NCBI RefSeq assembly: GCF_964340395.1 | Contig: NC_135549.1 | Span: 22,999,342 to 23,063,341, forward strand | DNA length: 64,000 nucleotides | Reading direction: 5' to 3' | From: Glandiceps talaboti | Lineage: Eukaryota > Hemichordata > Enteropneusta > Spengelidae | Shown here: in pieces, positions 57,147-64,000 of the stretch | How the letters are laid out: the number at the start of each line of letters is the position of its first letter | How positions within the stretch are numbered: position 1 is the stretch's first letter | Made by a program: the position numbers and the translations under genes | Notes under the pieces: generated by a model | Database searches by the model: none | Told to the model about the DNA's origin: nothing | Seen by the model: the letters and a program-made list of their open reading frames with translations, nothing else

Positions 57147-59508
57147 ATAGCCAACCTCAAAATCCTCTTTTTTTCTTTTTCTTGTGTGCATTTCCCAGTC
57201 ATTTTTTTCTGAGATTTTGTGCAATTTTTCATAACAGTAGATTTTTGTTATAAAATGGTGACTATGGTATAAAAGTACAATACATTACCAACTTCTGTGT
57301 AAAATGTGTTTTATAGTGAGACATCATATGAAACCACTAACCACTTTATTGCATCGCTAAAACAAAACTGCATAGTGACTCGAAGAGCTGAAGACCTGAA
57401 CCACTTCTACATGTCACCAAAATAAAAAATTAAATTAAAAAAAAAACAGCGGAGCTATTCTGACCGATAGGTCGCTTGTTTCTGCCACTTCCATCAAATA
57501 AATTACTTGTATACAACATGTGTAATACTGCCATTTGCTTTTTAGGTCAAGGCAAAGAATGTTGTAGGATCAAAAAAAAAAAGTTTTTGTTTGTAGAAGG
57601 GGGCATTGTAAATGTGATGGCATGCTAGCTGTTGTCACAGCCTGCATTCAGGTCTACTTTTCCCATAGCTTTAATAATTAGATGTACCCATTGACTTGTA
57701 CAAGTGAATTTTGATCATATAATGTACATGGCTGGAAATAGTCAGCACATAGCAGTTCAGTTTTAATTGTCTGGTTGAAATATGAGTCGTGTGATTGTGT
57801 GTCTAGAAATAGTGCATACGGTTCATATTGTCTAGTTAAACCTTTCAACTCAGACTAAATAGTCGATTGATTGATGTACGTTGATTGACTATATGCCGGT
57901 ACAGATGATTCATATTGTACAGGTCATTGTGTAAATTGAATGGACATCACTTAATTTCAGTACAGCATACAATGTACAATGTAGATACAGAGGTCAAGTA
58001 ATATGCATTTAATACACAGCAGTTTTACATTTTCTGTGTCATGTATTTCCAAAAATTCTTACCCTTTCCCCACAAAGAGAATATATCTGCTTTGTAGATC
58101 TATACAGATGTGTATGTAGATACTAATTTTTATGCGTGCATTTATTTGAAAATGCGTAAAAATACACCAAGATTTGACGCAAACCGAAACACTGTAGATA
58201 TGTATCATTGATTATAAGGAATATAGAACAATCTGGTATTTCTAAATGTCAGAGAATGCTTGAAAGCCGATAAATTGTAAATGAGATTTTGACTTATTAT
58301 TAAATTGTGACATGTAATTGTAAGTACTGATGAAGAGTACAGTGTCTGTATCATGTAATTATGGATATAGGATTATAACACCGTTCCAATTAACGCACTG
58401 ACAACATATGGAAAAGGTCACTCCTGTGTCTATGTTTGGTTATACAACATGTACATGTATGAATTTGCAGATTTGTATGTGTTTGATTCCCATGTTCATC
58501 ATCAGCCTAGAATCCATGTGAATAGAGGTTTTGAATTTGTCACTTAAAAACACAAAATCCCTATTCACCTGGTTTATCCCCCTTTGCCTTGATTCTAGGC
58601 ATGTTCGTCGTACTATTGCTCATACACATGTAAAACGTTATTTAATTGGTTGATTGATTAATATCCAAACTGTTTTCATATTTGTATGCCATGTACATTT
58701 ATACAATTTTATAAATATAATCTGTATGGTTTCGGAAATGTAATATTAATTGGTATTTTTTCTTCACTTGATACTGTCCATCAATGATGATCTTTCAAAT
58801 TGTTGATAAATTTCTGGATTGCGCTTATATAAGAATTTATCTCCATCCTGTGAAAAGTAAAGGACCTTGATCTTAGTTTAAAAACATCCACTTCCACTGT
58901 CTAGAAGGGGATGTGTTTGTAGACTCTCGTTTCCGGAGGACACATGTCACGGTCATTGCTATGTTCCTGACGCACAAAGGGGTATATCTGTAGGCTTGCT
59001 TCCAGATGACAGATGTTATGATCATTGCCACATATACATGTATGTCCCCCCTTGTAGCCAAGGGGTTATGGATTTGTATCTTCCAGCCCCCCCCCCCCCC
59101 CCCCATCATTTAATTTCCTAATTTCTTAATCCTGCCTCAGCCATTATCTTTGACATGAACTTGACATGAAGATGGATATATAATTGCAAATTATTATTAA
59201 TAATTATTATTATGATTGCAAATTGTTATGTTAAAACTTTAATTATGTAAATGATGACATTTTAAATGCACAGACTCTTAACAATATCAATTATGTAACC
59301 TAACATAAGGTGTTGCTGTGATGTTAATCTGTCTACATGTAACTGTCAGTTCTTGTAGATTTAGCAGTAATTCCATGATGGAAGAGTTGATATCAAGGAA
59401 ATGAGGTTACCCTAATGGTCTTAATAGAGACACATATATTGTATCATGGTTTTATAGGCAATGGAATACTATACACTACAGTCAAGTGTGCGTGTATGCA
59501 TGCATGCA

Positions 59509-59512
<4 letters not shown>

Positions 59513-59555
<43 letters not shown>

Positions 59556-59570
59556 GTTCGTCTGTCTGTG
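59513..59570 (+). repeat. (TCTG)n microsatellite inside an inverted pair
   Basis: About 11 TCTG units. It is flanked by TATAGGCAATGGAATACTATACA (written here as TATAGGCAATGG at 59455) and its inverse CCATTGCCTATA at 59590, so the whole 59455-59601 stretch can fold into a hairpin. Confidence 0.75.
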
Positions 59571-60299
59571 TATATACATTTGTAGTATTCCATTGCCTAT
59601 AAAATCACACACATATACACAACGTATATATATATAGTTCTATATAATGTTTGTGTTCATATATTTTACATTTATGTTCCAACACATTTGTAAAAGAATG
59701 AATATCTGGTAAATTTAATCAGAAACTTATGCTGACTTCTCATCTGGTTATTTTATAAAATTTCGTCAGCTTTTTTCCCTTTCTGTTATTTGGGTTCCTA
59801 AAAACAGTACTTGAAGTCCTATCCATACTGACAACATGATTTGAAGCGGTCATTCACCCCAGGCTAAGCAGGGATGGGCAAGTAACCTGCTGATGAGACT
59901 GATCTCAGTTGTCCCATATAAGGGGGAAACGGAAGATGGTCACATGTTAGGTCAGATTCTGTAAAGTGATATTTGAAACAGGAATATGAAAGCTATGCTC
60001 TCTGTGATGTACATGTAGACTAAAAAGTGTACGTCATTTGCTATGCTTCATTTCTGTCTGTTCAAGCTGCAGGAAAGGAAGTAACGCCAGCTATGACATA
60101 TAGTCTATAGTGTGTATAATATCATCCTGTTACATTGTCATTAGCCTCAATATTTGCATTTCTCTCAAAGTGTTCACATTTCAGTAATTCCAGTTCAGAT
60201 TATCACAAATACAAGGCCTTGACCCGTCAAACTAGAGTTATGAAGAATCTAAGCACACAATCTCCATCAAATTAGTTATATATTGTTCCCCATTACATT

Positions 60300-60500
60300 T
60301 CTTCATTTATCCAAGGAAAATATGAGTAACATAAGGGACCTTATTATAAGTACATGTAGGTGACAAGTAATGACAAACCCCTTATCTTACAAAGTAATTT
60401 CTAACTGAATGAAGAAAATTATTGGCGAATAATGTGGTTATACCGTGGCAAGGTTAATTTTAAGTATTAAAGGTGGGGAAAGTAATGATAATTCTAAATG
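60300..60500 (-). mobile_element. Interspersed repeat family C, copy 3 (reverse, diverged)
   Basis: Contains CAAGGAAAATATGAGTAACA, CTAACTGAATGAAGAAAATT, a GGCGAATAAT end and GGTTATACCGTGGCAAGG, aligning with copy 4 that follows directly. This is a tandem pair in the long IQSEC-like intron, mirroring the pair at 30343-30950. Confidence 0.45.
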
Positions 60501-60745
60501 TATTTAGATGTTATTCCCCAATCTGTTTCTTTGTTCAGCTAAAGAAAATTCAGGTTACCTAAGGGGCCTTGTTATTACGAGTCACAAGGCGAGTAGTGAG
60601 AAACGCTTAGTATTCTCTGGCTGAATGAAGAAGAAAATTGGGGAATAATTTTATTATACCTCCTCGTGCATAATTTATGAAAATGGGAAAAATAATGGTG
60701 ATTTGAAATTTTTGACTGCAGAACCAGTGACGTAGACACATGTTT
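60500..60745 (-). mobile_element. Interspersed repeat family C, copy 4 (reverse)
   Basis: TTATTCCCCAAT at 60510 and ATTGGGGAATAA at about 60636 are inverted ends, with TTCAGCTAAAGAAAATT and GGCTGAATGAAGAAGAAAAT inside them. The flank to 60735 (GAACCAGTGACGTAG) matches copy 1 on the other strand. Confidence 0.55.
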
Positions 60746-63700
60746 GTTGCGACATGGAACAACCAAGGTATATCATCCTTATTTTCTGTTCAAAGACTAT
60801 AACTTGGCTTGTGCATGGTATAATATAACTAATATTTCAAGGACTACAGCAGAACCAATGGGTGTTGTCATGACTTAGGGTATAAATCATAATTTGTTAA
60901 GATATTTATAATCCTGCATTTTCTGTTTGAATGTGTATATAACTTGGCTTTAGCATGGTATGATGGTCTCTATATTATTGTCCCATTTTTCTACCATATT
61001 CAGTTAACTTTTGAGATTTGTTCACGAATGATATACAAATGTAGTCTCAATCTACCCATGGTTTCAAATCATATCTTTACCCGTTGAGATTCAATGGCGG
61101 ATAGACATCTGCGGAGCCTTGTATTAATACAAATGATTTCACAAAGACAACTTGAATTTCTGAAGTAAGGAATTAAAGAAAGGTCATCACAGTGTCAGTG
61201 TATAAATATAGCATAGAGTACATTTGTACTTTGAAAGATTGTCATCAGTTGTTGTCCTTGACCTTTGACCTCTATATCTTGAAGTATGCCTCTAATGTGT
61301 TGTCAGAAATAGAGGGGGCTGTCAGTCTAAAAATAGCTGGAATGGAGAATACAATTTGAATAATCAATACTTTACTCGCAGTGTACTTATAATGCAGTTT
61401 CCAAGTACAAAAAATGTCAAATTACTTTCCTCTTTTCATAAAATTGTATTAAAATGAGAATTTAATGAATATATTTTGATAATCAAGAATGAAAATTTCT
61501 GAATTCATGAGAACAAAAAAGCAACTTCAATTTCAAAATAATTGAGTACAAAACAGCTCTAAATTGCTGAAAATATTTCAACAAAAGGATGAGTTCCCTT
61601 TAAAATTAAAAGCATCTGGGAGAAAGTTAGCTTTCATAAATTGAAACTACCTGGCAACGGACCCTAAGGACAGTGTTATTTACTAATGATTCTACCCTGC
61701 ATTCCAGTTGATGATAGAGTAGAGATGATCCCAGCAATCATAACAAGTGACTTTAGAGATGATCTGTAGAATCTTACATAGATAAGATATTAGCCACTTG
61801 TATGACTCCTCAGTCTGTGGAGACACGATGACAGTTATCGGCTCAATTAACCTCAGTGGCTAAAAGCATTTTTGTTATCAGATATCATCTTCTATTACAC
61901 TTGATGTTTGTTTAGATGATGTTACAGCGGGTCTAATGACATACAGGCATATATGTAAGAGATAGTTACATGTGTGAGGCCAGCTGCCTGCACCATAGTC
62001 GACAAAGTGTTTAGAGTGGTTGCAAAGTTTCCAACTTTCCAACCATGTCAACTGGTTTTTTAATATTCTAAATTTGTTCAGATTTTGACGTATGATCGTA
62101 AAATTCAAGCATTTAATGTATTCTTCTCAAATAAATTTTGCAAGAATTCATTTTCTTATATTTCAGTTTTTTTGCTAGACTGAATCTTGACATAATGATG
62201 AAGCTATGACAGTACCACATATGGTAATTCAACTTAAGATATTCATGATGCCATGACCCAGCAAGACATGTAATCACATTACTAGAAAAGTCAAACGATC
62301 AATGCAAATTAATATCAATTATGAACACTGCCCTCTAGAGTTCATTAGCTCCCCTCTTCAAACTTCAAACTCAACCATTTACATCACATGTACCACCTGA
62401 TCACATGATTTTAAGTCATGTGACTTTCATATGGGATCAATTTGCATGCAGTTTGTTCCTAATTAAAGCCATCTTTTTAGTTACCATGACAACCAGACAG
62501 TTCATGAACTTTCACAGACCTGTAATGGTGTAACAACTGGTATCAGTTTACATTGCATTTTAATTGCAATATATTTTAGATTCAAAGCTAGTATTTATAA
62601 AGAAAAAAATTGCAAATATTATAAGGAAAACAGGTGACAAATATTGAAATAAACAGTTTGTAACTTATGTGTTGATTTTATAATATGTATTGCTTGATAT
62701 GAATTATTCCAGAAATTGTCACTTGATGGTATAACCTGCTGAGTGTTAATTTGAAAAAAATTGTCTTAAACTGAATTTAATGTAGAAATATTTTCAAACC
62801 GTATATAAATTAAAGAGAATTTCAAAAATTTATGACACAAAATAAGCAAAAGTGTAAGAGATCATGTTTGTTTATGTCAGCAAAAAATATTTTAAAACAC
62901 TGTCATATTTTAAATGGCCATATTTATAGTTACTGACCATACCCACTTAATCATGAGGGTGTGTTTTGTATGCAAATAATATCAAAACATATAATATACG
63001 TTAGCAGTGAAATTTATACTATGGAAACAGTACACACCCATTGAAATTTTACGAAAGTGAAACTGATGCAGTTTCGTGGACTGGTTCACCAGTCCGGTGA
63101 AAAGTACCGGTATACACAATATAAAAAATGACGTGATGTATGCAAAATGGTTCGAAAACAAAATATATGTTGCATCATTTCCGGGGTGTACCGGTATATT
63201 TCTGTTAACAGAATGTTGTTTTCATTTCGTAGGTGTAACTGTGTTGAGTAATACATTTCATTTGCTAACATTTCAATGGGTAGAACATACCCTGCACATA
63301 CATACTTTTAAGTCATAATATCTATTCATATGATAAGTTATAAATAGCTGTTTCACTGAGGGCTCTATTCAAAATGTATTTCTAAATGGTACATGCCTGT
63401 GCCAGGCTATGTCATTGTTTTAATGCCGGGGTGTGCTGACAAATTGACTTTTAATAGCGATTACACACAAGTGAGTCCTGTTGACAGGGTCTCTGTAAAG
63501 AAGACCAGAGTTGACTTGATCTTTGAAAGCGACTAGACTGATAAGTATTTGATCTATGCTTTGGACCATCTGATACTTGGTGATCTAGTCTACCCAGATA
63601 TTAGTGGCAGGACGGGATTGCCCGGATTTGTCTGCGTGACTGAAATTCTATCCCGCAGTTCAGCATTGAAGATTATACCACAAATCCTGTGTGATTTACC

Positions 63701-64000
63701 TACCAATGCAATGTAATGCAGCAGTGTTATACGGAGCCTGATAATATTACAGTTTTGTCATTCAAAGGAGACTCGATTGTTGAGTTTAATTCGGCCGTCA
63801 AATTACACTTGTATAATATGGTGCTTTATGATGACTACACTTCATGCATAACTCATGAGATAACATCAGTACAGTAGAATAATAGCAGTTAAATGCCAAC
63901 AGGTGTTCAGGGCTGTGACTCAAGCCACAACAACTATTGTTTTTTGTTATCTTGTGAACAGAGTTTGATCTGTGTACAAATTACAGATATACAGTAATAT

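Larger units (their letters stand above)
54752..57460. mobile_element. Composite element bounded by AGCTCCGCTGT inverted ends, with nested MITEs
   Basis: Left TTTTTAGCTCCGCTGTCAGC at 54750 and right AACAGCGGAGCTATTC near 57446 are inverted. Inside the left end two diverged copies of a segment of about 120 bp (ending TTTTTTATGATTTTTTTT) lie in tandem. Three other elements (55879, 56170, 56900) lie within. No transposase or reverse transcriptase seen. Confidence 0.5.
42703..64000 (+). other. First part of a long IQSEC-like intron (more than 21 kb)
   Basis: No further exon recognised on either strand. A 121-codon minus-strand frame at 45230-45595 has no recognisable family. The region is AT-rich with annotated transposons, (CA)n at 50578 and (TCTG)n at 59513. 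The stretches 42703-47837, 49100-52315 and 60750-64000 show nothing I can name. Confidence 0.5.

Overview
This window is animal nuclear DNA. It is AT-rich, its coding exons are short (about 60-690 bp) and separated by large introns, and it carries many microsatellites and small inverted-repeat transposons. Splice sites are standard metazoan GT-AG, with one GC-AG exception. Conserved proteins and gene order suggest an invertebrate with vertebrate-like linkage. My best guess is a hemichordate or related deuterostome, but the exact taxon is uncertain.

Layout. (1) 1-11847, minus strand: the 5' two-fifths of a KDM5 (JARID1) histone H3K4 demethylase gene, 14 coding exons encoding 576 residues (JmjN, ARID, PHD1 and the start of JmjC); the rest lies beyond position 1. 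(2) 11848-18798: a promoter region between two divergent genes, containing a unit of about 3 kb bounded by inverted 17-mers and a hAT-type MITE. (3) 18799-28321, plus strand: a complete nine-exon CCDC77 gene (511 residues). (4) 28322-33611: intergenic sequence and 3' UTRs with repeats. (5) 33612-36811, minus strand: complete coding sequence of WASHC1 (WASH; 473 residues, three coding exons), with a probable non-coding first exon near 38142. (6) 36812-42127: microsatellite-rich spacer, including about 800 bp of mosaic tetranucleotide repeat. (7) 42128-64000, plus strand: two coding exons of a coiled-coil protein, most probably the N-terminus of an IQSEC Arf-GEF, followed by a first long intron of more than 21 kb that is a transposon graveyard.

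How the genes relate. KDM5 and CCDC77 lie head to head, as KDM5A and CCDC77 do in human. IQSEC genes sit close to KDM5 paralogues in vertebrates (IQSEC3 near KDM5A, IQSEC2 near KDM5C), so the window may preserve an old KDM5-CCDC77-IQSEC block with WASHC1 inside it. The products act in different places: chromatin (KDM5), centrosome or cilium (CCDC77), endosomal actin (WASHC1) and membrane traffic (IQSEC). The linkage is therefore positional rather than an operon.

The most unusual structure is in CCDC77. The 3' splice site of exon 7 has been tandemly copied six times (61-bp period, out of frame, upstream copies hit a stop). The 5' splice site of exon 8 has been copied 20 times (30-bp period, in frame, no stops). 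The second array could let exon 8 grow by any number of decapeptides without changing frame. A second theme is a set of small non-autonomous DNA transposons, several with intact target-site duplications (8 bp hAT-like; 9-11 bp Mutator-like).
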